This document shows, in pieces, positions 35,301-44,602 of a stretch of DNA of 64,000 nucleotides. Source of the stretch: CAVPKN01 sp964588495 (GTDB lineage Bacteria; Chlamydiota; Chlamydiia; Chlamydiales; JAAKFR01). The first letter of the stretch is position 1; the number at the start of each line of letters is the position of its first letter. Both the position numbers and the translations under genes were made by a program. The notes under the pieces were generated by a model. That model did not search any database and had not been told where the DNA came from. It saw only the letters and a list, made by a program, of their open reading frames with translations. The DNA is taken from the NCBI GenBank assembly GCA_964588495.1, contig CAZPPS010000005.1, positions 1 to 64,000 on the forward strand, given 5' to 3'.

Positions 35301-36908
35301 ATGTTTAAAAGGTGTATCGTCACAATAATTCTCTGTTTATTGACGGCCTGCTCAAGTAATTCTTCTAATTCCAAACAGATTCTGCGGCTTAATCTTTATA
35401 CAGAGCCCCCCACATTAGACTCCAGGAAGGCGACCGACTCGACGTCTATGAATGTCTTGATGAATCTTTTTGAGGGGCTGACCCGTATTGGGGATGACTA
35501 TTTGCCCCAACCCGGCTTGGCTGAGAGTATTGTGGTTTCTCCCGACAAATTGACCTACATTTTCACGCTTCGGGAAGCTTATTGGACAAATGGGGACAAA
35601 ATCACAGCAAACGATTTTGTGTATACGTGGAAAAAGATGCTCGATCCCACGTTTCCTGCCCCTTTTGCCGACAAGCTTTACTGCATCAAAAATGCAGCCG
35701 CCATTAAAGAGGGTAAGCTTCCCCTTGCTATGCTGGGAGTGGAGGCTGTCAATCCCTCCACTTTGGTTGTCACACTCGATCATCCGGCCCCCTACTTTTT
35801 GGAGCTGACCGCGTTTCCCACCCTTTATCCCATTAATCCCCGCATCGATCAGAAAAATCCCGAATGGGCAGCAGAAGCTGGCCCCGATTATGTCACCAAC
35901 GGCCCTTTTCAACTCAAAAGCTGGGAGCATGAAAGTGAGCTGGTGATGGAAAAGAGCCGAAGCTATTGGGACAAAGATGAGGTCAAGCTCCAAGAGATCC
36001 GTATGGTCATGATTGATGATACGACGACTGAATTTTACATGTTTGAGATGAATGAGCTCGATTGGGCAGGTTCACCTCTTTCTACCCTTCCTCCTGAGTT
36101 TATTGCCGCTTTGAAAGAGGCGGACAATCAGGAGCACATGATCTATTTTTATCCAGCAACCGCAGTTTACTATTACAAGTTCAATACCAATTACCCACAG
36201 CTTAACAACACCAATATCCGGAAAGCTTTAGCCTATGCGATCAACCGGAAAGAGATTGTCGAACACATTTCCCAAGCAGGCCAACAGCCCGCGACCGCCC
36301 TTGTTCCCAATCTTCCTGGTTGGTCAAAACAATCCCTTTTTAAAGACAACGACACGGAACTTGCAAAACAACTCTTTGAGAAAGGGTTAGAAGAGCTAAA
36401 TATTAATCTCAAAGATTTTCCAAAGCTCACTTTGACCTATAACACAAGCCGTGAGCACCAGAAAATTGCCCAGGCAATCCAGCAGCAATGGAAAGAAACA
36501 TTTGGGATAGAACTGGAACTTTTAGTTTTTGACTGGAAAGTTTATTTGAGCAAAATCAGCAACCAGGACTTTCAGGTATGCCGAATGGGATGGGTGGGCG
36601 ACTATCAAGACCCTGTCTCGTTTTTGGAACCCTTCAAGTTTAAAAATATTCCAGGAGCTGGGGGAAATAACGACACCGGTTGGGAGCATCCCGAATACAT
36701 CAATTATATGGACTTAGCCGCAAAAGAGACGAACTACGCAAAAAGGTTTGAGTATTTGCAAAAAGCAGAAGAGATTTTAATTTCAGAAATGCCCATTGTC
36801 CCCATTTATTTTGTAGTGAATGGCTATTTGAAAAAACCTTATGTCGAGGGTGTCCATCTTTCGCCACTAGGGGCGGGTGACTTTAAAAGGGCCTACATCA
36901 ACAAATGA
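35301..36908 (+). CDS. oppA: Oligopeptide-binding lipoprotein, OppA family (copy 2)
   Basis: A 535-residue SBP family 5 protein with a lipoprotein signal (LCLLTAC, cysteine near residue 17). Family blocks: TEPPTLDSRKATDS, LMNLFEGLTRIG, DFVYTWKKMLDP, MEKSRSYWDKDEV and IRKALAYAINRKEI. The tail LSPLGAGDFKRAYI matches copy 1, so the two are paralogues. A GTG at 35292 is in frame; the ATG at 35301 gives a normal signal peptide. Its end overlaps oppB by four bases, making it the head of oppABCDF. Confidence 0.94.
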   Translation: MFKRCIVTIILCLLTACSSNSSNSKQILRLNLYTEPPTLDSRKATDSTSMNVLMNLFEGLTRIGDDYLPQPGLAESIVVSPDKLTYIFTLREAYWTNGDKITANDFVYTWKKMLDPTFPAPFADKLYCIKNAAAIKEGKLPLAMLGVEAVNPSTLVVTLDHPAPYFLELTAFPTLYPINPRIDQKNPEWAAEAGPDYVTNGPFQLKSWEHESELVMEKSRSYWDKDEVKLQEIRMVMIDDTTTEFYMFEMNELDWAGSPLSTLPPEFIAALKEADNQEHMIYFYPATAVYYYKFNTNYPQLNNTNIRKALAYAINRKEIVEHISQAGQQPATALVPNLPGWSKQSLFKDNDTELAKQLFEKGLEELNINLKDFPKLTLTYNTSREHQKIAQAIQQQWKETFGIELELLVFDWKVYLSKISNQDFQVCRMGWVGDYQDPVSFLEPFKFKNIPGAGGNNDTGWEHPEYINYMDLAAKETNYAKRFEYLQKAEEILISEMPIVPIYFVVNGYLKKPYVEGVHLSPLGAGDFKRAYINK

Positions 36909-37828
36909 AGATCTATCTTGTCAAAAGATTAGGAGCCAATCTTCTCGCCCTTTGGGTGATTGTGACGATCACCTTTTTTCTGATGAAAGCCATTCCCGGC
37001 GATCCGTTTACGCAAGATAAAGCCCTCCCAAAAGAAGTTTTAGAATCGCTCTACGAACACTATAAACTCAACGACCCCTGGTATATCCAATACCTCAACT
37101 ATCTCAAATCGATTGTAACATGGGATCTTGGCCCCTCGTTTAAATATAAAGCCCGGACAGTCAATGATATCATCAATAAAAGCTTCCCTATTTCCGCCAT
37201 TTTAGGGCTGGAGGCGATGTTTTTGGCAGTCTCGGCAGGTATCATCCTGGGAACTGTTGCCGCCTTAAAGCAAAATCGGTGGCAAGACTACCTTTGCATG
37301 ATCGTTGCAGTTGTTGGTATTTCCGTTCCCAGCTTCATTTTGGCAGCCACCCTTCAATATGTCTTGTCGATCAAACTCGATCTTTTACCGGTCGCCCGCT
37401 GGGGAACGTTTGCCCAATCGGTTATGCCAGCCGTTGCCTTAGCGGCCCTTCCAACGGCATTTATTGCAAGGCTCACCCGTGCCAACATGGTGGAAGTTTT
37501 AACCCTGGATTATATCAAAACGGCCAGATCGAAGGGCTTAAGCGATGTGGCAGTCACATTTAAGCATGCCCTTCGCAATGCCCTTTTGCCCGTCATCACC
37601 TATATCGGCATGTTAACTGCCAATATTTTGACCGGCAGTTTTATCATTGAGAAAATTTTTGGAATTCCAGGCCTTGGACAGTGGTTTATCAACAGCATCA
37701 CCAATCGGGACTATACTGTGATCATGGGAATCACCGTTTTTTACAGCATCATTCTCTTATCTGCCATTATGTTTGTTGATATCCTTTATGGTTGGGTCGA
37801 TCCACGGATCAAAACGGGGAAAAAATGA
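36905..37828 (+). CDS. oppB: Oligopeptide ABC transporter permease
   Basis: A 307-residue inner-membrane permease with six helices. The N-terminus (KRLGANLLALWVIVTITFFLM, then IPGDPF) is the OppB/DppB signature, and the cytoplasmic EAA loop (DYIKTARSKGLSDVAVTFKHALRNAL) contacts the ATPases. Pairs with OppC to form the channel. Start overlaps the oppA stop (ATGA), and its stop overlaps the oppC start. Confidence 0.96.
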   Translation: MKIYLVKRLGANLLALWVIVTITFFLMKAIPGDPFTQDKALPKEVLESLYEHYKLNDPWYIQYLNYLKSIVTWDLGPSFKYKARTVNDIINKSFPISAILGLEAMFLAVSAGIILGTVAALKQNRWQDYLCMIVAVVGISVPSFILAATLQYVLSIKLDLLPVARWGTFAQSVMPAVALAALPTAFIARLTRANMVEVLTLDYIKTARSKGLSDVAVTFKHALRNALLPVITYIGMLTANILTGSFIIEKIFGIPGLGQWFINSITNRDYTVIMGITVFYSIILLSAIMFVDILYGWVDPRIKTGKK

Positions 37829-38736
37829 GCACGAACGATTTATTCCAGCCTTTACAGCAAGATCTTTATGCAAGCGAAAAGATCACCCGCCCCTCTTTGA
37901 GTTTTTGGGAAGATGTCTTCCGAAGATTATGCCAAAACAAGGTCGCCATTGGCGGCCTGGGGATTTTATGTTTTCTTGCCATCTTTGCTATTTTCGGGCC
38001 GATGATCACTCCCCACACCTATTATGAAACGCACCTCGCCCTCAAAAATCAGGCTCCGAGTGCGCAGTTTTGGTTTGGGACAGATGATTTAGGACGCGAT
38101 ATTTTTGCAAGAACGGCGTGTGGCGCCCGCATCTCTTTATTTGTCGGAGTGAGTGCGGCCCTCATCGATTTGGCGCTTGGCGTTTTATGGGGAGGCGTGG
38201 CCGCCTTAGCTGGGGGAAAAGTGGATAATCTTTTGATGCGCATTGCCGATATTTTATATGCTATCCCTTATTTGCTGGTCGTCATCATGCTGATGGTTGT
38301 CATGGGATCGGGCCTTTTTCCCATTTTAATTGCTCTGACAATTACGGGCTGGATCGGGATGGCACGCATTGTACGTGGCCAGCTATTACAGCTCAAAGAA
38401 CAAGATTATATCCAGGCAGCAATCGCTTTAGGAGCCTCTAACTCCAGAGTTTTGATCAAACACCTCATTCCCAACGCGATGGGCCCCATCATTGTCACTG
38501 TCACGATCACGATTCCCCTCGCCATCTTCACAGAAGCGTTTTTGAGCTTTTTAGGACTCGGCGTTCAGGCTCCTGTTGCAAGTTGGGGAACGATGGCAAG
38601 TGATGGATTGCCTGCGATGCGTTATTATCCGTGGCGTCTGTTTTTTCCAGCGATTTTTATCAGTGTCACAATGCTCGCCTTTAACCTTGTGGGCGACGGT
38701 CTTCGTGATGCCCTTGACCCCAAGTTGAGGAAATAA
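37825..38736 (+). CDS. oppC: Oligopeptide ABC transporter permease
   Basis: A 303-residue permease. The N-terminal NKVAIGGLGILCFLAIFAIFG helix, the GTDDLGRDIFART block and the EAA loop (DYIQAAIALGASNSRVLIKHLIPNA) are typical of OppC/DppC, and it ends GDGLRDALDPKLRK as the family usually does. The frame is open to 37792, but the ATG at 37825 overlaps the oppB stop and starts the usual N-terminus. Confidence 0.96.
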   Translation: MSTNDLFQPLQQDLYASEKITRPSLSFWEDVFRRLCQNKVAIGGLGILCFLAIFAIFGPMITPHTYYETHLALKNQAPSAQFWFGTDDLGRDIFARTACGARISLFVGVSAALIDLALGVLWGGVAALAGGKVDNLLMRIADILYAIPYLLVVIMLMVVMGSGLFPILIALTITGWIGMARIVRGQLLQLKEQDYIQAAIALGASNSRVLIKHLIPNAMGPIIVTVTITIPLAIFTEAFLSFLGLGVQAPVASWGTMASDGLPAMRYYPWRLFFPAIFISVTMLAFNLVGDGLRDALDPKLRK

Positions 38737-38740
38737 GCAG

Positions 38741-39727
38741 ATGCCTCTATTAGAAGTCAAAAATCTCTGTGTCTCGTTTAAGACCTATCTGGGCGTTGTC
38801 CGCGCCGTCAGAAATGTCTCTTTTTCTGTCGAAAAAGGGGAAACTGTCGGAATCGTTGGGGAATCGGGCTGCGGTAAAAGCGCCACTGCCCATGCGATTA
38901 TGGGGCTCATCCCCTCTCCACCCGGAATTCTTGGACCCGGGGAAATTTTGTTGAACGGCGCCGATCTTTTGAAGAAAACAAAAAAGGAGCGGCAAAAAAT
39001 CTGCGGCAAAGAGATCGGGATGATCTTCCAGGATCCGATGACTTCGCTGAATCCCACGATGCGCATTGGTGTGCAGATCATGGAAGGCATTTTTAAACAC
39101 CAAAAACTGTCAAAAGAGGTTGTCAAAAAACAGGCGATTGAGCTTTTGGAGTTGGTTGGAATTCCAGAAGCTGAAAAAAGAATGTCTCAATATCCCCACG
39201 AATTTAGCGGCGGGATGAGACAACGGGTGATTATCGCAATCGCTCTTGCCTGCAATCCCAAATTGTTGATCGCAGACGAGCCGACAACAGCTCTTGATGT
39301 GACCATCCAGGCCCAAATTCTGGATCTTATGAAAGACATCCAGAAAAAAATGGGCACGAGCATCATTTTGATTACCCATGATCTTGGCATTGTGGCCGGA
39401 ATGTGTGACCGTGTCCTTGTGATGTATGGAGGGCAAATTATGGAAAGTGGAAGTGTCGAACAAATCTTCAAGCGCCCCCGCCATCCCTACACGCACGGCC
39501 TCTTGCGCTCAGTTCCCCGCCTCGATCTCAATCGGAGCGAAGAACTCGTCCCCATCTATGGAACGCCTCCCAATCTGTTAAATCCCCCGGCAGGGTGCCC
39601 TTTTTGCAGCAGATGTCCCTATGCCATGAAAATCTGTGAAAAAGAATATCCCCCCCTTGAAGTTTTAGAACCCGACCATAATGTTGCGTGCTGGTTAAAG
39701 AGAAAAGATGAACAAAGTATTAGTTGA
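38741..39727 (+). CDS. oppD: Oligopeptide ABC transporter ATPase
   Basis: A 328-residue ABC ATPase: Walker A GESGCGKSATAH, signature FSGGMRQRV, Walker B LLIADEPTTALD, and the H-loop ITHDLGIVAG. The C-terminal oligopeptide/dipeptide extension contains the CPFCSRCPYAMKIC cysteines, which bind an Fe-S cluster in some homologues. It follows oppC after four bases and overlaps oppF by 20. Confidence 0.96.
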   Translation: MPLLEVKNLCVSFKTYLGVVRAVRNVSFSVEKGETVGIVGESGCGKSATAHAIMGLIPSPPGILGPGEILLNGADLLKKTKKERQKICGKEIGMIFQDPMTSLNPTMRIGVQIMEGIFKHQKLSKEVVKKQAIELLELVGIPEAEKRMSQYPHEFSGGMRQRVIIAIALACNPKLLIADEPTTALDVTIQAQILDLMKDIQKKMGTSIILITHDLGIVAGMCDRVLVMYGGQIMESGSVEQIFKRPRHPYTHGLLRSVPRLDLNRSEELVPIYGTPPNLLNPPAGCPFCSRCPYAMKICEKEYPPLEVLEPDHNVACWLKRKDEQSIS

Positions 39728-40658
39728 TATTCAGGACTTGAGCAAAGAGTATTCCTTTGAAAAAAAACTTTTCAAAGCGATCCAGAATGTCAATTTGCAG
39801 ATATTTGCGGGTGAAACTTTGGGACTCGTTGGGGAAAGTGGCTGCGGAAAAACAACTGTGGGGCGGACAATTTTGCGCCTTCAGGAGCCAAGCTCCGGAA
39901 AAGTCCTTTTTGATGGAATTGATCTCTCTACTTTAAAAGCGCGTGAGATGAAAGAGATGAGACGGCGCATGCAGATCATCTTTCAAGACCCTTATTCCTC
40001 ACTAAATCCCCGTATGACTGTGCAAGATATCATTGGTGAGCCTTTAGATATCCACAAGTTGGCAAAAGGGGCTGTCCGCCAAAAGCGTATCGAAGAACTC
40101 TTAGAGCTTGTGGGCTTAAATCCCAACCATATGAGCCGTTTTCCGCACGAATTCAGCGGCGGACAAAGACAACGGATCGGCATCGCACGCGCTCTTGCAG
40201 TTGAGCCTGAATTTATCATCTGCGATGAGCCCATCTCAGCTCTCGATGTCTCCATTCAAGCACAAGTTGTCAATCTCCTCAAAAAACTCCAAAAGCAGAT
40301 GGGCTTGACCCTTCTTTTTATCGCTCACGATCTTGCGATGATCAAATACATCTGCGACCGAGTCGCTGTGATGTATTTGGGGCAAATCATGGAGTTGACA
40401 ACCTCAGAAGAGCTCTACCAAACCCCCCTCCACCCGTACACACAAGCCCTTTTTTCATCAATTCCCATCCCAGACCCCTTCATCGAAAGGAAAAGACAAC
40501 GCGTTGTGTTAAAAGGAGAACTTCCTAACCCGTTAAACCCACCACCTGGTTGCCCATTTTCAAGCAGGTGTCCCATGGCAACGGATCTGTGCAAACAAAA
40601 AGTCCCTGAGTGGCGCATACTTAAGCCAGGCCATTTCGCCGCCTGCCACCATCTGTAA
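39708..40658 (+). CDS. oppF: Oligopeptide ABC transporter ATPase
   Basis: A 316-residue partner ATPase of OppD: GESGCGKTTVGRTIL, FSGGQRQRIGIARALA, FIICDEPISALDVSIQ and IAHDLAMIKYI. The C-terminal extension again holds cysteines (GCPFSSRCPMATDLCKQ). Last gene of oppABCDF; the order matches Chlamydia CT198-CT202 as I remember it. It imports peptides that supply amino acids during intracellular growth. Confidence 0.96.
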   Translation: MNKVLVDIQDLSKEYSFEKKLFKAIQNVNLQIFAGETLGLVGESGCGKTTVGRTILRLQEPSSGKVLFDGIDLSTLKAREMKEMRRRMQIIFQDPYSSLNPRMTVQDIIGEPLDIHKLAKGAVRQKRIEELLELVGLNPNHMSRFPHEFSGGQRQRIGIARALAVEPEFIICDEPISALDVSIQAQVVNLLKKLQKQMGLTLLFIAHDLAMIKYICDRVAVMYLGQIMELTTSEELYQTPLHPYTQALFSSIPIPDPFIERKRQRVVLKGELPNPLNPPPGCPFSSRCPMATDLCKQKVPEWRILKPGHFAACHHL

Positions 40659-40826
40659 AAAAACTTTCATAAAAAAAAGATTTTCTACACAATGTCAGCC
40701 GTAATGCAAATGATTCTTTGAGAAATGGTCTTGAAGACATTTGCCTTAAAATCCGAATTTGGTGCTGACATGTCTAAAAAAGAAAAGCCAGGAAGCCCAA
40801 AGCCTCCTAAAAAGTAATTTCCTCTA

Positions 40827-40856
40827 GGGCGGCCAGTCTTCAGCCGCCCTTCTCTC
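40827..40856 (+). terminator. Bidirectional terminator-like hairpin
   Basis: AGGGCGGC (40827-40834), nine-base loop, GCCGCCCT (40844-40851), followed by TTCTCT. It lies between oppF and the convergent U-box gene and could serve both. The 269-base gap 40659-40927 otherwise holds nothing convincing. Confidence 0.6.
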
Positions 40857-40927
40857 CCCGTTCAATCTTATAGTCGTAAGCAAGGAATCAACTTCAGGCA
40901 TCTCCCCTACAGCTTTACAAAGGGTGC

Positions 40928-41926
40928 CTATTTTTGGACATTTGAAGGCTCACGAAGACAACGTTGAATAAAATCAAAGCGGCTTTTATCAAATTCCAAC
41001 TGAGATAATCCCTTATTTTCTTTCCTTTTTGAAATTGGACATATAAGAGGCTGAGACGAAGATTGTAATTGATGCGCCCGAATTGAGCGGTAATCAAAGT
41101 AATGACCGCAACGATCTTTGACAGGAAATAACATAAAGTCATTAGAAAGAGGGCATATCATTTTCTGCAGCTCCGGATGTTCTTGCCAATTGGGCGGATT
41201 GGAACACAAGTTTTCTTTCATCTTATTCATTTTCCACTCATAAAATTCCGGATGGATGCCCTTAAAAGCCCAATTGGGTTCTGATGCTTCAACCAGTTCC
41301 TGTTCCGTTTTAGAAAAGAAATGCTCAATCTCCACCTCTTTGAGCAGACTATACAATCCATGGCCCACTATACCGCAAACAGTGATTGTGCCTGCTAAAG
41401 CGCACACGGTACACCAAGAATTGACTTGGTCCATTTCAGGATGATCATATGCAGTCACTTCATAGCTCGTATCTGATTCAGGATCGCGTACCGTAATCTT
41501 TTTTGTAGGAGCATCTTCAGGGATACGGCTATAGTGAATGCTGGCCTTAATTCCCGCCCCAACCGTTAAAGCTAAACCTGCCAATTTGGCGCTTACTATT
41601 ACAAAATCTTTCCAGCCTCCGCTTTTGATAAAATCTTTGTAGCTTGTTTCTTTCTGCACGTATTTGCAAATAACCTGTCGAGCTTGCCGGATAAACCATC
41701 TTTTGCTTGAGCGCTCATGCAGCCCTTTTGAAACCTGGGTAAAGGCAACTGCTGTACTACAATCTAGATTTTCAAAAATAATCTTACCAATATCTGAAGA
41801 AAGATTCTCAGGATCTGTATTTATTAAATAACCCAAAGAATCTCTAATTTTTCCAAGGTAGTAATCTTCCCATGACAGTCCTCCCCCATCAGAGATATAT
41901 TGTTTAAAATCCGCACTAATACTCAT
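40928..41926 (-). CDS. Membrane protein with C-terminal U-box and possible F-box
   Basis: A 332-residue protein. Residues about 45-80 (DIGKIIFENLDCSTAVAFTQ, VSKGLHERS) resemble a degenerate F-box. Two hydrophobic segments follow (FVIVSAKLAGLALTVGAGI near 110 and WCTVCALAGTITVCGIVGHG near 170). Residues about 255-325 are a U-box: MICPLSNDFMLFPVKDRCGHYF, ICPISKR, DKSRFDFIQRCL. This suggests a membrane-placed ubiquitin ligase acting on the host side of the vacuole membrane; activity and location are inferred. The two halves around the membrane region differ from the U-box/ankyrin pair at 24-25.6 kb. GAGGGAAC precedes the ATG. Confidence 0.7.
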   Translation of the reverse strand: MSISADFKQYISDGGGLSWEDYYLGKIRDSLGYLINTDPENLSSDIGKIIFENLDCSTAVAFTQVSKGLHERSSKRWFIRQARQVICKYVQKETSYKDFIKSGGWKDFVIVSAKLAGLALTVGAGIKASIHYSRIPEDAPTKKITVRDPESDTSYEVTAYDHPEMDQVNSWCTVCALAGTITVCGIVGHGLYSLLKEVEIEHFFSKTEQELVEASEPNWAFKGIHPEFYEWKMNKMKENLCSNPPNWQEHPELQKMICPLSNDFMLFPVKDRCGHYFDYRSIRAHQLQSSSQPLICPISKRKENKGLSQLEFDKSRFDFIQRCLREPSNVQK

Positions 41927-41940
41927 GTTCCCTCAACAAA

Positions 41941-42276
41941 TTATTTAAGATAGCTCAGCACGCCAAACGTGATTCCGGTTGCAATTAAACCATAAATAAT
42001 AAAACCTGCGATCACATGTTTTATTTTTTGGTGCCGGTTTTCCCGATCCCCTTGTTCACCAGAATTTTGTATCTGCTGCATCTTTTCTTGCGCAACAGAA
42101 CTTATTAATCTCTCACTTTTCTCACCTACTATCGCTTCCTGCTCAGCCAAAGCACTTAGAATGCTATTATTTTCTACCGCGATACGACCCAGAGCGGCTA
42201 ACTTTTCCCAATTTTTTTGGATTTCTGCGTCTTTTTTTTTTCTTTTCTTCACACAAAAATGCAACGGTTTCCACAT
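41941..42276 (-). CDS. Small helical protein with C-terminal membrane anchor
   Basis: A 111-residue protein: a very basic start (KKRKKKD), a helical middle (NWEKLAALGRIAVENNSIL, then SERLISSVAQEKMQQIQN) and one C-terminal hydrophobic helix (HVIAGFIIYGLIATGITFGVL). Such a layout resembles SNARE-like or tail-anchored proteins, but no family is recognised. It lies upstream of the U-box gene on the same strand, 14 bases apart, and may be in one transcript with it. Confidence 0.6.
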   Translation of the reverse strand: MWKPLHFCVKKRKKKDAEIQKNWEKLAALGRIAVENNSILSALAEQEAIVGEKSERLISSVAQEKMQQIQNSGEQGDRENRHQKIKHVIAGFIIYGLIATGITFGVLSYLK

Positions 42277-42310
42277 TTTGATAGTCTCTGTTTATTGCCA
42301 TAAATCCCTC

Positions 42311-42871
42311 CTAACTAAAGAAACCGGCAAACCAGTTAAAAATTTTGACACAGCCAGTTACGCACATAGCAATAGGAGCACCGATAGAAGAGTAACAAAA
42401 AGATAAAATGGCTCCTGAAAAATTACATATAGCTTCAAAGATCGAGCTATACTTGAGACAAAATTTTCCTACCGAGGAAAGAAGACCGGGGGAAACCGCC
42501 TTCGCCTGCGTTTCTTTTTGCAAAGGCCTTAATTTATTAAGTTCAGCCTCATATTTGAAAAGGTCTGTTTCTAGGTTAGAAAAGTTTTCATTTTTTTCAC
42601 TTAATTTATCTTTTTTGCGTTTTATTTTTGCGTTTGCCTCTGCATTATCAGCTGTTAGCTGTTTAATTGCAGCTGCCTGGAGACTGATCGTGTCATCTCT
42701 TTGTTCTAATTGCCTTTTCAATTTAGCGATTTCCTGACTCTCGCCAAAATCCAGCATCTGAACTTTATCTGCGATTTCACTAGAGGATGGCCCTGGGTCA
42801 CCCACTAAAACAGGCGCGTTTATGTCTGGCTGCTGCCACAAAATAGTTTGTGAGGTTTCATTGCGTATCAT
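42311..42871 (-). CDS. Coiled-coil protein with C-terminal hydrophobic region
   Basis: A 186-residue protein. A long coiled coil (SQEIAKLKRQLEQRDDTISL ... KDKLSEKNENFSNLETDLFK) is followed by a C-terminal pair of hydrophobic stretches (YSSIFEAICNFSGAILSFCY, GAPIAMCVTGCVKIFNWFAG). A candidate Inc-like or secreted protein; no family recognised. The ATG at 42871 is preferred; a TTG at 42892 extends it by seven residues. It lies 34 bases upstream of the previous small gene, same strand. Confidence 0.6.
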   Translation of the reverse strand: MIRNETSQTILWQQPDINAPVLVGDPGPSSSEIADKVQMLDFGESQEIAKLKRQLEQRDDTISLQAAAIKQLTADNAEANAKIKRKKDKLSEKNENFSNLETDLFKYEAELNKLRPLQKETQAKAVSPGLLSSVGKFCLKYSSIFEAICNFSGAILSFCYSSIGAPIAMCVTGCVKIFNWFAGFFS

Positions 42872-42971
42872 AAGTCTACAGCCTCGACTCAATTAAGAAA
42901 TCAACAAGATACTCCACCAATTTTTATTTTACCATTAAAAAAATAGGACGGATGGATCTTTAAATTGAAGA

Positions 42972-42995
42972 TGTGGGCTGGGTTCACAACCCACA
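42972..42995 (-). terminator. Weak terminator-like hairpin after the cyclophilin gene
   Basis: TGTGGG ... CCCACA around an inner pairing of GGGTT with AACCC (42972-42995), just after the stop of the minus-strand gene at 43005. There is only a weak T-rich tail. Confidence 0.35.
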
Positions 42996-43004
42996 CTTAG
43001 AAAA

Positions 43005-43586
43005 TTACTTACGAACGATCTCTAGGATCTCAATAGTCTCGACGGGGACATCCTGCATTCCTTTGCGGGTGCCTGTTTTGGCATTTTTGATTTTATCGAC
43101 AACATCCATGCCTGAAATCACTTTTCCGAAAACGCAGTAACCAAAGCCTTGGCCTGTCGGGTTGCGGTAGTTGAGGAAGTCATTATCGGCGACGTTGATG
43201 AAAAACTGGGCAGTTGCTGAGTGAACATCTGAAGTTCTTGCCATAGCAAGTGTGCCGCGCAGATTTTGGAGTCCATTGCCAGCTTCATTTTGAATGGGCT
43301 CGTGCGTAGGCTTTTGCTTCATGTCGGCAGTAAAACCTCCACCTTGGATCATAAAGCCATCGATGACTCTATGGAAAATTGTGTGGTTGAAGTGTTTCTC
43401 ATCCACATAGCGCAAAAAATTTGTAACGGTTGTTGGCGCTTTATCTGTGGCCAATTCCACATCGATATTTCCCAAGTTTGTGCGAATGGTCACTATCTGA
43501 TTACTCATAGTAGTTTTTTCCTCTTTTTTTGGTGAATGACAGCCTGCAAAACAACATGCCAGGCATAAAGTCAGTAAGAATTTCAT
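43005..43586 (-). CDS. Cyclophilin-type peptidyl-prolyl isomerase lipoprotein
   Basis: A 193-residue cyclophilin. Residues 1-16 are a lipoprotein signal (LACCFAGC), so it is membrane-anchored outside the inner membrane. KAPTTVTNFLRYVDEKHFNHT, FHRVIDGFMIQGGGF, GTLAMARTSDVHSATAQFFINV and FGKVISGMDVVDKI carry the catalytic arginine (FHR) and the QFFI pocket. It should speed proline isomerisation in exported proteins. It is close to the E. coli PpiA/PpiB class; which of the two names applies cannot be decided. Confidence 0.93.
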   Translation of the reverse strand: MKFLLTLCLACCFAGCHSPKKEEKTTMSNQIVTIRTNLGNIDVELATDKAPTTVTNFLRYVDEKHFNHTIFHRVIDGFMIQGGGFTADMKQKPTHEPIQNEAGNGLQNLRGTLAMARTSDVHSATAQFFINVADNDFLNYRNPTGQGFGYCVFGKVISGMDVVDKIKNAKTGTRKGMQDVPVETIEILEIVRK

Positions 43587-43713
43587 AGGATTGCCTCACG
43601 ACAAGAATAAATTTTTAGGAGCCTCTTTTAAACAGGCTCCGAATATAATAAACAAAAAAACTTCAGAAAGTCGAGGCCAAAAAAAGTTTGAGGTGCTATA
43701 AGAATAGCCGTTC

Positions 43714-44451
43714 ATGGAATTGCCACACATACTTGAAGAACTTGCGTACGATCTGGGCGAGCTCCCACGGGAAGCTATCGAATCGGCCATTGCCAAAAAA
43801 AATCAGATCATCCCCTATCTTCTGGAAATTCTTGAAGATGCGATCCACAGAGTGGATGAGGTCATTGAAGATGATAATTACCAAGGGCATCTCTATGCGA
43901 TGTATTTGCTGGCCCAATTCCGTGAAGAGAGAGCTTTTCCCCTTCTTGTGAAGCTTTTTTCCTTTCCTGGCGACATCCCCCACCTCATTTCAGGGGATGT
44001 CTTAACCGAAGATCTCTCCCGCCTTTTTGCAAGTGTCTGCGGCAATAACACCACAATCCTGATGCAGCTGATCGAGAATCATTCCCTCAACGAATATGTC
44101 AGGGCAGCCGCACAGACGGCTCTCGTCATTTTAGTGGGCTGCGGTACGCTTGCACGCTCCAAACTGATCGATTACTTCAAATCGCTGTTCGAAGGAAAAC
44201 TCGAAAGATCCCCCTCTTTTGCTTGGGATAATCTCGTTGCTTCCTCCTGCACGCTCTACCCTGAAGAGCTTTACCCCTACATCCGAAAAGCTTTCGACGA
44301 AGAGCTCATCAACACAACCTTCATCAGCCTCGAATATGTAAGCGCCATCCTGAACGAGGAAAAGCAAACCAAAATTTCGCACCTTTTCCAAACAGCAGAG
44401 CTCATCGATGACACCGTCTCCGAAATGGAAAAGTGGCTTGTCAACTGCTAG
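43714..44451 (+). CDS. DUF1186-like helical repeat protein
   Basis: A 245-residue cytosolic protein of helical HEAT-like pairs. The LPREAIESAIAKKNQIIPYLLEILEDAI start, HLYAMYLLAQFREERAFPLLVKLFSFPG, and DLSRLFASVCGN blocks match what I know as the DUF1186 family, which has no established function. No signal or membrane segment. It probably acts as a protein-binding scaffold; the family call is from memory. Confidence 0.65.
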   Translation: MELPHILEELAYDLGELPREAIESAIAKKNQIIPYLLEILEDAIHRVDEVIEDDNYQGHLYAMYLLAQFREERAFPLLVKLFSFPGDIPHLISGDVLTEDLSRLFASVCGNNTTILMQLIENHSLNEYVRAAAQTALVILVGCGTLARSKLIDYFKSLFEGKLERSPSFAWDNLVASSCTLYPEELYPYIRKAFDEELINTTFISLEYVSAILNEEKQTKISHLFQTAELIDDTVSEMEKWLVNC

Positions 44452-44602
44452 CGCGCATAGGATCATGCTTATCAAGCTCTTTTTCGCGCGCTCTAAACAA
44501 AACACTTTGCCCCAATCCCAATCCCCAACGTAGCGATCATTTTTATCTATCCCATCTATCTGAGCTACCGGGAAAAAGAGGTTTTGGGTAGGATAACGCT
44601 TT

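Noticed and set aside
40770..40811. Tiny frame MSKKEKPGSPKAS before a hairpin
   Set aside because: Only 13 codons, no Shine-Dalgarno; the hairpin is explained as a terminator for the flanking genes.
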